A DNA stretch of 64,000 bases from Paramecium pentaurelia (GCA_905183005.1 CAJJDO010000005.1:828641-892640), one strand, 5' to 3'. Counted from the stretch's first letter, positions 13,774 to 26,800 are shown. The notes: generated by a model from the letters alone, not told the origin. Made by a program: numbers and translations.

Positions 13774-14588
13774 TTTTAGAATCTTTATAATATTAATGTT
13801 GTCTTATATTGAAATTTATTTATCTTTTTTTATTTATTTATTACAAAATTGATATGAATTTTATTTTGTTTGATTGATAATTTTAAATAAATAATATTTA
13901 ATATTTCGAATACTATATAATCCCAAATAAACAAAAAAAAATTTTTAGAATTTCAATATTTTAGAGTTCAACTAAAAATTGATAATGTTTTGTTAAATAA
14001 TATTGTAATAAATCAAATTAAAGTACATATCAAGCTGATAATGAATCAGTTATTCATAAACAATTTTTTCATTATTTAAATTTTAATCAAATAGTATTAA
14101 TTATTAAAATTTTTAAATGATTAATTTTAAGAAAAGATTGAAAAACATGGAAGCCTATATAAAGTGATATAATGATTAACTAACTCTATGTCAATATTTT
14201 ATTTAATAGAATGAAAATAAATATTTCTCTCTTCAATTTTGTTCAAAATATTAGCAAAATTTTTTATAAAAATAATAAGAAACATAATAGTAATATCTAA
14301 TGAGCATTTAAAATTAATAGCTTGTTTTTTAACAAATTAAGACATATCAGTTTGAATTGATTTATTTTATTTCATTATATAAAATTAAGTTTTACAACTA
14401 TAATGAATTCGCATATGTTAATTAAATTTTGTTATTATAAATATAAATAACATGTCAATTTTATTGTTATTTTTAATATATATAATTAAATTGGAATAAA
14501 GTATTTTAAAAAAATACAAGCCAAACATTTATATTATTCTTAATTAACTTTTAGAATATTTTCTAATTTATATAATATAAATAGATTA
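13774..14588. other. Intergenic, nothing recognised
   Basis: About 815 bases of AT-rich sequence with poly-A and poly-T runs. A frame reading into 13,850 can be forced by assuming a 31-nt intron near 13,665, which would add a hydrophobic tail to the preceding gene. I preferred the simpler end at 13,773. Confidence 0.5.
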
Positions 14589-15307
14589 ATGGATACCCCA
14601 TAAGAATTGTAATTGTTCAAGAGTAAACAAAAAATCTAAATTTATTAGTTATTTTGGTTGGTGATTCAAAGGTTGGAAAAACTGACATACTTAATAGGTG
14701 AACAGTCATATTATAAAAAGATTTGTGAGAGGATGTTTAGCTAAACAATCACATCCAACCATAGGCGTTGAGTTCGCCACAAAAATACTTACCTTATCAG
14801 AAAATGAGTAAATAAAACTATAGATTTGGGATACAGCAGGTTAGGAACGTTATAGATCAATAACTAGTTGGTATTAAATAATAGTTATAAGAGTCATTTT
14901 CGAAAATCATTAGGAGCAATTTTAGTTTATGATATTACTAATGAGTAAACATTTGAAAGCTTAGGTAAATGGATAGCAGATATCAAATCTTAAACTGAAG
15001 AAAATCTAGTTATTATGATTATTGGAAATAAAAAAGAATTAGTTGATAAGAACGAAGATATAAGGTTGATAAATATTATAATAAATCATTGTAGAAAAGT
15101 ATCTTCAGGTTATGCTTCAGACTTTGCTTAATAGAACAATTTATTGTATGAAGAAGTAAGTGCTTATTCGGGCGAGAATATTGAAAATAGTTTTATACGA
15201 TTAGCATAAGGTATATTAATACAAAATTTTTAGAAATCATTAAATAGAAAAGGTAAAAACCAGTAGAGAAACTAGAGAATGCTAAGGATTTGAAGCAGAT
15301 GTAATGA
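14589..15307 (+). CDS. Rab11-like small GTPase, atypical
   Basis: 197 residues after removing introns 14623-14648, 14698-14720, 14871-14893, 15065-15094 and 15211-15233. Motifs in order are GDSKVGKT (P loop), TIGVEFATK (switch I, Rab11-like), WDTAGQERYRSIT (switch II, catalytic Gln kept), GNKKE and EVSA (G5). Rab11-type GTPases steer recycling-endosome and secretory vesicles. Two oddities stand out. The NKxD motif ends in Glu (NKKE), which should weaken guanine recognition. The C-terminus (KDLKQMQ) has no prenylation cysteines. Several introns have unusual ends (donors GTG and GTT, acceptor GAG). It could be a divergent functional paralogue or an early-decaying copy. Confidence 0.85.
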
Positions 15308-15387
15308 TTATTATATAATGAATGAAATTTCATTAACAAATTAATATATAAATTTATTGTGAATTAATTTTTTTCTTTTTTGAAGAT

Positions 15388-16235
15388 ATGAGTACATTTA
15401 TTTCAACGAAATAAGAATCATTTATAGAAAGACAAATAACAACTTAGCAACCAGAGACAGTTAAATAAGTATAATTAATTGTAATGAACAGTATACATCA
15501 TACACAACTGAACCTACATTGTTGAGAGAAGACTATGCAGTTAAGAAAATAGAGAGACCTGAGGCATATTAATTTTGGCATAAAAAAGAGAAATATAATT
15601 CTTATGCCAGCAGAGTTTTAAATACAAATTACAGATCGTGTTCTGTTATAAATCCTGGACAGAGTTTTCAAATAAATAATGTTGGAAGTGGAATAAGTTA
15701 ATCATAGGTTGATAACAATAATGAATTTTAATGCTGTACAAAATAATAGATGGTTGTTTCTGTTGTTATAGTATCAAGAGAAGAAATAGAATAACCATGG
15801 AGAGAGGAATGTCTTTATTTGCAATCAGTTATAAAAGAGTTAGAAAAAAAGAAAGAAATCAAAGTAGTAAAGGAAATAGATTATGCAAGAGTAATAAATA
15901 ATATTTTATTCTTAGATAAAAGAACTTGAAGAGGAAAATTATCATTTACAATTAGAATTATAGTAAGCATAAGAGAATACTTTGATAACAGAAAGAGTGA
16001 CTTAGAATAATAGTGAAGTTGAAGTGTGGAAGAGAAAGTTCTAAGAAGTGAATCATGATTATAATGAGGCTTAAGAGAAGTTAATGAATGTCGAAATCGA
16101 ATTAGAAGCCTTAAAGAAGGAGAAAGCTAGAGTATAAAAAAATTAATATACTAGGCAGCCACTGCAACAACAACAGTTACAAGATCAACAGTAAGAACAG
16201 GCACTTCCAGCGTTAGATAAGCAGGATAAATTTGA
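15388..16235 (+). CDS. Unknown coiled-coil protein
   Basis: ATG at 15388. The frame needs a 23-nt intron near 15,466-15,488 and a 25-nt intron near 15,892-15,916. The last 120 residues are a long charged helix rich in Glu, Lys and Gln, ending in a Gln-rich patch. The 3' end is uncertain. Accepting a 26-nt GTAAG...TTAG intron near 16,191-16,216 gives TGA at 16,233-16,235 and about 257 residues. Without it the frame stays open into the convergent transporter gene, which is implausible. No family is recognised. Confidence 0.6.
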
Positions 16236-16286
16236 TATCGATCATATATTAAATTGGAAATATATTTTAAATAATTTTTATTTTAG

Positions 16287-17421
16287 TCATTATTCCTCTA
16301 TTAAGACTTGCTTTTTATTTTAAAGAAATCTAACTTTTAACATTTCCTTGTATATCAAATTACCAAAGACCAATAAAACAAAGCCTATCAATTCAATCAA
16401 ATTAGCCCACTTTGACGTATTTTCCCATACTCTAGAAGTTGTAGCAGTGACTATTAGACCAATCCCCCAAATCAAAATTGTTCTGATAGTATCAACAACA
16501 GTACGAGTTAAAGCAGAAACATATTTAGTGACATTAACACCGAAGATGTTAAAAAGTGCTATGCTAAAGATACCCATAACGACAGATACTGTCAACCATA
16601 CATCTGCTCCTAATTATTGGAAAAATACATCTGTACATTCCCAATATCCCTAACCCTTTCTAAATACACATCCTTCTTTAAAATTGCATGGTATAAAATT
16701 GAGTATGGGCATCACAATACCGAAATATAATAATCCCCACATTCCTTCAACACCCACAACATAAAATACATGATAATTATATTATTTAAATAGTTTTTCT
16801 TCAAATATGTATTAAGCTGCTTAAGTGAAAAGAGAAACTATGATTAAAGCTATTGATATCAATTTAATCTCCCAACTGAAATCATCAGTTTTTGCTTTTC
16901 TAAATAGAAAATTTGACAATCCTACAATGAATATACCTAGTATGGCCAAAAGAATTCCAAATTATTGCTAATTTGACAATTTTTTCTTTAGTACAAATTT
17001 TGAAAATGCGGCTGTCACTATCATAAGCTAGATGTTTATAATCATACTCCTCCTCTCAACATTTAATAAATAGATGATGGAATGAAATTTAAGGCGACAT
17101 GTTGCAAAGATGATGTAATCCCATCAAATAATGCTGGTATTGACAATATCTTAAATCCACCATCTTCTTTATTTGGATCTTTCTCAGCTTTCATTTAAAA
17201 TGCAAAGTAGAAAATTAAACAAGTTGCTTCCCCTACAAACATACATAAAGCCTATTATTTAATATTAATAATACTTGCATATAAGGATGTATAAATGTTA
17301 CTCCCTCAATTACTGTTGTATTTTAATACTTATAGACTAAAGTATTGAATGTACCCACTAAAATCATGCCCACCAATAATGAATTGATAAAAAAAGCACT
17401 TTTCTACTCAATATTCGTCAT
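16287..17421 (-). CDS. SLC35F6-like drug/metabolite transporter
   Basis: 363 residues from ATG 17419-17421 to TGA 16287-16289, with introns 17252-17274 and 17028-17047. About ten hydrophobic helices are visible. The family signature is clear: PALFDGITSSLQHVALNF, then IPSSIYQMLRGG, as in SLC35F6-type members of the DMT superfamily. Known relatives sit in lysosomal, mitochondrial or Golgi membranes and their substrate is poorly defined; nucleotide-sugar-like substrates are only a guess. A second, truncated copy at 17730-18517 is an assembly duplicate. Confidence 0.88.
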
Positions 17422-17728
17422 TTATTAAATTTTTGATTTTCAGGTTTAATATATATTATATTGAATTAATTAAAGCATAATCAGACTTTCTGCTAATTCT
17501 AGGGTCTTGTATATTATTTCTTAATTAAGAGCATTAGCTTTTAGATTCCTTCTTCAATTCCTTCTCCAGTTTTAGAACTACACATCTACCAAGCTTTTTC
17601 TTATTCTAAGTTCTTTAAGACTCCACACTCATCCAAAAAGGCCTTACAATTGATATGTTCTAAATCTGATTTAGTAAACATAATAAGAACTCCTATCTAA
17701 ATAAAGATTTCATTTTACATTCAGAAAT
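16634..17728. repeat. First copy of 1,095-bp assembly duplication
   Basis: This block reappears with an offset of 1,096 bases at 17730-18824, and all lines I compared are identical. It runs into a single N at 17729. It covers most of the SLC35F6-like gene and the 3' end of the ARL-like gene. Identical non-coding and coding parts, plus the N at the join, point to two overlapping contigs placed end to end. Confidence 0.93.
17481..17728 (-). pseudogene. Duplicate 3' fragment of the ARL-like gene (assembly artefact)
   Basis: This is the last part of the ARL-like coding sequence, from the end of the first contig to TGA 17481-17483. It is cut at the N. The complete gene is at 18577-19172. It should not be counted as a separate gene. 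Confidence 0.85.
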
Positions 17729-17729
17729 N
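17729..17729. other. Single-N assembly join
   Basis: One ambiguous base separates the two copies of the duplicated block, as expected for a scaffolding join with no estimated gap. Confidence 0.9.
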
Positions 17730-18824
17730 TACATTCCCAATATCCCTAACCCTTTCTAAATACACATCCTTCTTTAAAATTGCATGGTATAAAATTGAGT
17801 ATGGGCATCACAATACCGAAATATAATAATCCCCACATTCCTTCAACACCCACAACATAAAATACATGATAATTATATTATTTAAATAGTTTTTCTTCAA
17901 ATATGTATTAAGCTGCTTAAGTGAAAAGAGAAACTATGATTAAAGCTATTGATATCAATTTAATCTCCCAACTGAAATCATCAGTTTTTGCTTTTCTAAA
18001 TAGAAAATTTGACAATCCTACAATGAATATACCTAGTATGGCCAAAAGAATTCCAAATTATTGCTAATTTGACAATTTTTTCTTTAGTACAAATTTTGAA
18101 AATGCGGCTGTCACTATCATAAGCTAGATGTTTATAATCATACTCCTCCTCTCAACATTTAATAAATAGATGATGGAATGAAATTTAAGGCGACATGTTG
18201 CAAAGATGATGTAATCCCATCAAATAATGCTGGTATTGACAATATCTTAAATCCACCATCTTCTTTATTTGGATCTTTCTCAGCTTTCATTTAAAATGCA
18301 AAGTAGAAAATTAAACAAGTTGCTTCCCCTACAAACATACATAAAGCCTATTATTTAATATTAATAATACTTGCATATAAGGATGTATAAATGTTACTCC
18401 CTCAATTACTGTTGTATTTTAATACTTATAGACTAAAGTATTGAATGTACCCACTAAAATCATGCCCACCAATAATGAATTGATAAAAAAAGCACTTTTC
18501 TACTCAATATTCGTCATTTATTAAATTTTTGATTTTCAGGTTTAATATATATTATATTGAATTAATTAAAGCATAATCAGACTTTCTGCTAATTCTAGGG
18601 TCTTGTATATTATTTCTTAATTAAGAGCATTAGCTTTTAGATTCCTTCTTCAATTCCTTCTCCAGTTTTAGAACTACACATCTACCAAGCTTTTTCTTAT
18701 TCTAAGTTCTTTAAGACTCCACACTCATCCAAAAAGGCCTTACAATTGATATGTTCTAAATCTGATTTAGTAAACATAATAAGAACTCCTATCTAAATAA
18801 AGATTTCATTTTACATTCAGAAAT
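17730..18824. repeat. Second copy of 1,095-bp assembly duplication
   Basis: Matches 16634-17728. The truncated second copy of the transporter gene lies at 17730-18517 (start codon at 18515-18517). The ARL-like gene continues without a break from this copy into unique sequence at 18825. Confidence 0.93.
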
Positions 18825-19172
18825 TCAATGTCTTGATTTAATTTCATAAGCTACTCCTTAACTTATTATAAGTTTTCTTTGTTAGAAGAATCTATTACAA
18901 ATATTATCCCATCAGCATTTTCATAATAATGCTACCATAAATTTGGTGTTCTACCTGCTAAATCAAATATCAAAAAGTCCTTATTATTAAAATCTACATT
19001 ATATCCTTATCATATAATTATAATCCTTACCATCAGTTGGCTGCGTTTCAATGAAATTTCCTCTCTTAATATATTCGAACAAGGCTGTTTTTCCACTTTA
19101 TTCCAATCCAATAATTACAATCTTAGTTTTGATTGATTATTAATTTGCTTAAGCACTACAAATACAGCCCAT
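18577..19172 (-). CDS. ARF-like (ARL) small GTPase, atypical
   Basis: 182 residues from ATG 19170-19172 to TGA 18577-18579, with introns 19006-19030 and 18793-18814. The N-terminus MGCICS could be myristoylated and palmitoylated. The P loop is GLEQSGKT (ARF family GLDxxGKT). The DxGGQ motif reads DLAGR, replacing the usual catalytic Gln with Arg. NKxD reads TKSD and G5 is CSSKTGEG. ARL proteins control membrane and ciliary cargo traffic. The altered switch II suggests slow or absent intrinsic GTP hydrolysis. Its 3' part is also present as an assembly duplicate at 17481-17728. Confidence 0.87.
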
Positions 19173-19252
19173 ACTTAATTGATAATATAATAATAATTTA
19201 AGTATCTATGGATGTAAATTGAAATTAAAATAACTCATAAATAGAAACAACA

Positions 19253-20354
19253 TCATAATTCATTTCCGATTGTTACCCAATTTTTCCTAACATTGTTCCT
19301 TCTCCCAAATATCTCCAAATAATATCCTTTAATATAATGATATATTTACCATTTGGAACTAGTTATTCGACATACTAATATATTTCCTCTGGCTTCTGAC
19401 TTTATCCTCTTCTTTCACTAAATATAATATCACTTGCAACACCTTATCTAAATCTATTTAGATCCAAATTTATGTTGCCCTAATTTATATAATGTAAATA
19501 ATTACCTTTACACCAACTAAACAATTTTCTTTTGCATGTTATAAATAAAATCCATGACCTTTAGCTATTTTTCCATTTACAGTTTTCTTACACCATATGA
19601 TTTCATCAATTAATTTGTAACCCCATTATTCAATTAACTTACATGTTACCTTATATTTAGCATTAATTGTCCTTAATAATAAATTTATAATTTTACCATA
19701 TTAAAATAATACCATTCTCCTATAATGTTTCTATAGGCATTTTACTAATATTTTCATCAGCCAAAGAAGAATAAGCAATTGCAACTCCTCTTGATGGCTA
19801 TGAACTTGATAATTACCAGGGTGGATCCATCATTATTACATCAAATAATTATCCTGAAATTTTCAATTACTCATCTTTTAATTTCTTAAATTATCATGAA
19901 TTAAATTTACTTAAAAATCCATTAGTCTAACATCAGTACATATTGGAATGGCATCATTATGAACAAAACTTTATTTTGTATGATTCTCATGAAATTCTTG
20001 AATATATCTCATTTTATAGTGTTTTATTTTTTGCTCAATTTACTTTTTTAAATCTCTCAACATTGATTCAGAATTAGGTAATTTGTCAACATATATATAA
20101 TCTTCATCCTATTTGATATATTTCTAAATATTACTTCAATAATCTCTTATTTCTTGTTTTTTTTTCCTTTTTCTTCCTCCTCTGATTCCTCCAACTCCTC
20201 CACATCCACAATATCCTCTTCTTCCTCAGAATTAGATAGATCTTCTAATTTCACTTTTTTGTAGATGTCCTCTTCATCTGACTACATTCAAATGAATATT
20301 TACGTTATCTATCACTAACTTTGATTTTCTCTTTAGTTATTCTTCTTATTGCAT
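19253..20354 (-). CDS. MT-A70 family adenine N6-methyltransferase (METTL3/MTA1-like)
   Basis: 317 residues from ATG 20352-20354 to TGA 19253-19255, with six introns: 20282-20303, 20109-20134, 19885-19910, 19672-19696, 19480-19505 and 19327-19349. The N-terminal 80 residues are acidic. The catalytic region starts at CTDVRLMDF and has the active-site DPPW. WGYKLIDEI and HAKENCLVGVKGN follow, with NGYYLEIFGR and NWVTIGNEL near the end, matching the METTL3/IME4 layout. These enzymes move methyl from S-adenosylmethionine to N6 of adenine. In ciliates related MTA1/AMT1 proteins methylate DNA, while METTL3 acts on mRNA; the sequence alone does not decide which. The start is the first ATG in frame; an upstream exon is possible. 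Confidence 0.88.
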
Positions 20355-20821
20355 TACCCGCCTGTTTTTAATTATTAATTATATTTTTTAGCCGCATTAA
20401 TCATGCGTTATAATGCTCCATATTATTTAGCTATGTATATCCTTTCATTAAATTTCAACTTTCACATTTATCTCTCTTATATCTTCAATTATATAAAATC
20501 AATATGAAAATTTTATTATTATTTATGTTTTAAAAATGTATTAATATTGTTTTATATAAAAATAAACCAATTCATTAGGATCCAAAAATAAATATCCATC
20601 CTAATTCCTTTGAATAATAAATAAATAAATATATGGTAAAAAAAGTCATTTTGTTATTATTATTATATATATAATCAATATTCATTCCTAATCTATTATA
20701 ATTACCTACTCTTTATTAATCTTGAAAGTTAGTAATATCAACAAATAATTGATTAAGATTAATATAAAATGTTCATTAAAAAAAGAAATATTATGTTCAT
20801 ACACTCATAAATTATTAATTT
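20355..20821. other. Intergenic, divergent promoter region
   Basis: 467 bases between the MT-A70 gene (-) and UTP20 (+). AT-rich, with no coding signal, so it presumably holds both promoters. An ATG at about 20,395 on the minus strand opens only a short frame. Confidence 0.6.
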
Positions 20822-23800
20822 ATGGTTAAATATATTCCTACAAAGCGTCAATCAAAAAAAGAAACACTATAGGAACCAAAGTAAGCAGCTAGAGTTATTC
20901 GTCACTATCATCTTGAAGAAAAAGTTGATAAAAGACACAGATTCAAAACCACAAAATAATAACGAGAAGAAATTGATATTAATCTTTAACATAGAATTGA
21001 AGATATTCATATTGAAACTAAATCAGATATCTCTGGTTGTTATTTTAGAGACATAATTGAGTTGAAACGAAGTGCTTTATGTATACATATCATTTATATT
21101 TACAGCTACATTAATGGAAAAAAAGTATATGAATGAATCATACAATTATGCATAATCTTTGCCTTAAATTTTAGTTAATTTAAAACAATTACTAGATATT
21201 GCTTACACTTACTTAAAAGAAAAGGTATTTATTCTTATTATTCTAGAGTAGCAAAAATTTAGTATTAGATACCTTACCCTACTTAATAAAGGATACTAGA
21301 GAAGAATTCTATCCATATTTAGAAAGAACAATTAAAGAAATTTTATCTTAAATTGATATTGAATAAGTAGAACACTTAGAAAAGAGTTTCTTATTCATAG
21401 CTTATGCAATCAAATATTTAGAAAAAGTATTAATAGATAAATTTGAACCTTTTATTTAACTTATGTAAGATGAATGTTTCTCATCAAAGTTCAATATAAT
21501 TAAAAAATTAGCATCTGAAGCAGTTGGATATTTATTTAGAAAGAATAGAACTTTAATTCATAGAGCTTTGAATATAGTAAATCATTAATAACTTAGTTAT
21601 TCAATTTATATTTCTATTTAATCGATCAAAGGATACTTAGCATAAAATACTTTTAAGGTTATTGATGAAATTTGGAAAACTGAAAATAATGAACTTATTA
21701 CTGAATTTTATATTGTCTTAATTCAAAATGTAGTTGAAAAACCTCATTAATCTCCAAAAATTATGATTAGTTTATTGGAAATATTTAAAGACTTAAAATA
21801 AAGAACTCAATAACTAGATTAAACAATTTTAATTGAATTATTTAAAAATAACAAAAAGAAGGTTACACCCTAAATTGTTTTTGAAGTTATAACATTTGTA
21901 AATAACTCTGATTCTATGGGTTACTTATTAAGACTCCGTAATATATAAGTTGAAGAGATTATTATTTCAAACAATTCATTTGTAAATAAAATACTTAATC
22001 AAATTACAATTGAGGAATTTTCCAGCATTGTTGATATAATTTTATAATAACCAACTCATTAAAGTTCTAATATTTATAAACTCTTAATTGCAGCAACTTT
22101 CTAATAATTATTCAAATAAAAAGAAGAAGCTTTAATTTTATTATTGAAATTAGATGAAATACATTGCATTGATAAATTAACACCTGATTAATTGGATCAA
22201 TTATATAATTCAGAATTATTTAATAAGTTATTGTAAACTGACAATAATCTTTACATACTTTCTTTATGTAAATTAATCCAAATGGTAGAATTTCCATCTT
22301 AGATTAAATAATAAATATTAAATAAATTGTAAGAAACTTTAAATACTTTAAATAATAAAACAATATCTTAAGATTAAAGTATAGACTATACTGAAACAAT
22401 TGAAAAAATCGAAAAACTAAGTTAATTAAAATTAGAAATAACAGAGGAAGTTGAATTGCTATATGCAGAATAACATTAAGATAATAAATCATTTGAAGAT
22501 GGCATAATTATCAAGATATTGTAGAATCCAGAAATATAATAAATAGAATTGAATAGAACAATTTTTAATTTATTCAGTAGAATAAATTTATAAACAAAAG
22601 AATTCTTTACTTTAATAAATAATATTCCATAAAATCTTTTAGAGATTGGTTTAATGAGTAGAAAAAGATAAATAAGATTAATTTGTGCATAAAAATTATT
22701 TTAATTAGAGAATTCAGAATAATTATAATTAATGATTGATATTGATAGTGAAAAAATTAATATTGATAATGAAAGAAGAATTAAAAATTCAATAATAAAT
22801 TTAAAAAACTTAGTTAATAAAAGTACAAATTAAAAATAAATTGAAAGATATGCTTTTGGTCTTGCATTTACAAAATTTTTATTAGTTAGATCAACAATTA
22901 GAGAATTATTAAGCACAGTTTTATCTAAATGCAATATTTAAAGTATTTTGAGAATATTTTTGATTACACATTAAGAATATTAAAAAGTGGATATATCTTA
23001 TTTAGAAAAACATTGTTATTTAGAATAAGATGAAGAATAATTAGAATCTTAAGTTTGTTTTGATGAGGTATTTGCTTATGCTATTCAACATTGTGATTTA
23101 AATTAAAATATTAAATAAACTATATTTGATATTTCAACAAAATATTTGTAATAATAATATGAAGAAGATATTAATTGTACTAAAGTAGAATAATATTATA
23201 AAAGAAGATATGGAGATAAAACATCTTAATTTCATTTGAGAATGTTATATTAATCATCTTAGATTGAACTGTTTAAACATTGGTTACTAAAAGATGATGA
23301 ATAAACATAAATGATAGCATTAAATAACATTAAATTTGTAGAGATCCAAAATAATTTATAAGAATATCATGGGATTATCAATGAATTTTTTAGTAGTATG
23401 GAATAGATGATTAATGGTAATACATTTAAAGGTGAAATAATAAGATTTTAATTGGATTTACCTTAACATTTATAAGAATAATATAAATTATATATACTTA
23501 ATGTTTTATATCCAAAAATATTTAGTAAATAAAAATTACACAAAAAAAAGCATAAGAATTCTGCTATTTAAGTAAGAAGGAATGCTGTATTTGAATAATT
23601 AAGCAATCTAAATTTATAAAATGAATTAATTACTTTAATATAAGCTAATCATGGTTTTCATAATGATTTAAATAATGTACCTATTTAAATAAAAATATAA
23701 TACTTGAAAATTTTAAAGAATTTGATTGAAAAATTTGGTTATTAAATTAATGTTGAATAATTAGAGAAATAAATTACAATAATTAGATAATTATTAAATC

Positions 23801-26800
23801 AAGCATATGAATTGAAATAAAATGAAAATGTTACTTCATTATCAAAAGAATTATGGAAAGTAGGAATTAAAAGGTTATGTCAAATAGTAAATAAATATCA
23901 ATCTGAATAAACTTATACATAAATGATCTAAGATAATCTATAATTTTGTTTATAAGATAATGGATTTATTTAAGGATTTGAAAAAATAGTAATAGATTCT
24001 AAATCATAACCATCTGGAGTATTAAAATTACTTTAAAGTATTTGTTTAATAAAAGATTATTAATAATTTATATGTTAAAATCATGAATTATTACTTAGTA
24101 GATTTTTCTTATTATATGATTTTACATATATTAAACAAATATATTTGAATTAGGATGAAGATGGTCGATTGGCTCATTAACTTAAATAGTAAATATCTCA
24201 AAAGATTTCAGCTTAAAGAAATTGTATCTAAATTTTAAATAGTATTTTATATTCAATTTATTAATTGAGTGAACCATCAGCAACAATTGAAATTGAACCT
24301 AATTAACTAAGCTCTTTATTTTCTGAATAATATGGAGAATTATTATTAAGTTGTCTAATAAATAATGTTCGTTCAAATATTGAATCAGATAGTGAATAGA
24401 TTAAAGATTTAAATATGATTTATCTTACTTATACAATATTGATGAATAGAAAGGAAATCAATAATTAATTACTTAATTAATGTTTATTTTTGTTTAGTAA
24501 ATAAATAAATAATCCTAAGTTATATGATAGTCAAATATATAATCACAATTTAATGGGTAAATTATTAAATAATTGTATTAAATGCATATTAGATAAATAA
24601 ATTGTAGTTGAATATGAATTGGTGGTTGATTTATTTTAATCATATTCATAACTTTTAATTCTAGTTAAGAATTTGACAACAAGAAATCTATTAGTAGATG
24701 TTATAATTTCAATGGCATATAAATTTAAGGAGTAATATCCTTTAAATGAAAATGATGTTTATTTATTAAAGGCTATGAATTAAAGAAATTAAGTTACTGA
24801 AGAAATAGAATTTGAAAAATGTTTAGAAGCTTGCTTATAATTTTAAAAGATAATCCATAATCATTAATAGACAACTGAATTGATTTTATAAAATTGCTTT
24901 TATTTATTAACAAGTTCAGAATTATCTATTAGAATTTCAGTTTTAGAAATATTTAAGAGTTATTTGAGTAAGAATATTCAATCTGTTTATATAAAATAAA
25001 ATTATTTACCATAAATGATTTAATTAATGAAAGTTAATGAAGAAACTTCAGTTAAAGCAGCAATATAATTATTTGAATAATATTTATTATGTATATAGAT
25101 AGATGAATATACATAATAAATTCTTAATAATTAACCATTAAATATGATTGATGAATAATATGATAGTAATTTTTGTGAATTTAAAGTGTTGTTTGAAAAT
25201 GAGAATGCAGATTAAAATGTATTTAATTTACTTTTTGATATTTAATTAACTAAAAGAATTAAGGGTGTATAATTAATATAAAAAAGATTATTACAATTAC
25301 CAATTTTATTGATTGAATCAGTTTCTAAAATAATGTTACCTCTTTTAGATTTCTATATATTTTATGCTGGAGGTGAATTAAATAATCATAAACATAAATT
25401 AACTGATGCAAATAAATCACATTATTTAACATTATAAGATGTCTCTATTTAAATGTATGGTTATATTTGTAGTCATTTTGATTTTGATAGAAGAATAAGT
25501 CTTATGTAATAATTAACTAAAAAATTAGAAAAAAGCATGATAGGAAATAAATAATAATTATCTAATGCTATTATAAAAACTATTACTGTAATTGCTTCTA
25601 ATAAGGATGACAATTTTAATGTAATAAAATTAATAAAAGAAAGATTATAAATGAATTCAGAATCTAAATTATAGGATTATTTATAATAATATATAAGTAT
25701 TGAAGAAGAATAATAAAATACATAAATTATTGATTTTGAATTCAGTTATAGAAGTTTAATATAATAAGAGAAAGAATTAGCAAAAGTAAGAGAAATCAAA
25801 GATGTTTCTAATCAATTTTGGAATAAAATTATAGATATTACAGTTGATGAAATTCAAGAATGGTAAGAAAGATCAAATATATTATTAAAATAAATATATT
25901 TACCATTAAAAAATCTATTTTTATTAGATGAAAAACATAGAGTTTAATTATCAATATCATTAACTGAATTAATTATTTAATTACCACCTGAAAACTTTAT
26001 GATTGAATTAAATAGACTAGTAGGCAAATTATGTAGATTATTAAAGAGTAAAGATAATGATGTAAGAGATGAAACTAGAAAATGTTTATTAGATTTAAGT
26101 AGAAAGATTGGACCAATATTTTTAAAATTCATTATTATTTAAATGAAATCTATACTTATTTAAGGATTTGAAAATCATGTTTTATCTTATACATTAGGTT
26201 TATTATTAGAATAAATTACAGAAATTGGACAAATTGATAATTGTTTAGAAGAAATCATGGAAATATTATTAGATGAAGTATTTGGAAGATTATGTACAGA
26301 AAAAGATACTGAAACATTACCTAAAAAGACTAAAGAACTTAAAAGTAAAAAAGGAATGTAGAATTTTAAAATTGTTGGATAATTAATTAATTTTGTTAAT
26401 TCATTACCTAAATTAATTGGTACTATAGATTATTATATAACTCAATATTAAATATCTCATAATTTATAAAGTAAACTTAGACTTATATTTGAACATCTAT
26501 ATTTAGGATTGATTAATAATTCATCAGTCTAGAATTTAGTTTAAGTAATCTATTTAATGATTTGTGAAACTAGTTATAAATTAGCAGATTCATTAAAATA
26601 AACTCATAATTTAGATTTTACATATGCTCAAGGAACATATAAACGAATAACTAAAGAAGATATTATGTCTATATAATTACCATCTTATGGATCATAATCT
26701 ATTTCTACATATATTAAATAAAATAAATTGAAAACCTCAAGTACTATTATTTATGGTCTTGTTAATTTTATAAGTATTAAACTTCTTCATCACAATATAT

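Noticed and set aside
16348..16653. 101-codon plus-strand ORF
   Set aside because: Antisense to the SLC35F6-like transporter, which has clear family motifs in the minus frame. It also marks where the preceding plus-strand gene would run on if its last intron is ignored.
16634..18824. True tandem gene duplication
   Set aside because: Identity extends through introns and spacer, the copies are separated by an N, and each is cut at that N, so an assembly error is far simpler.
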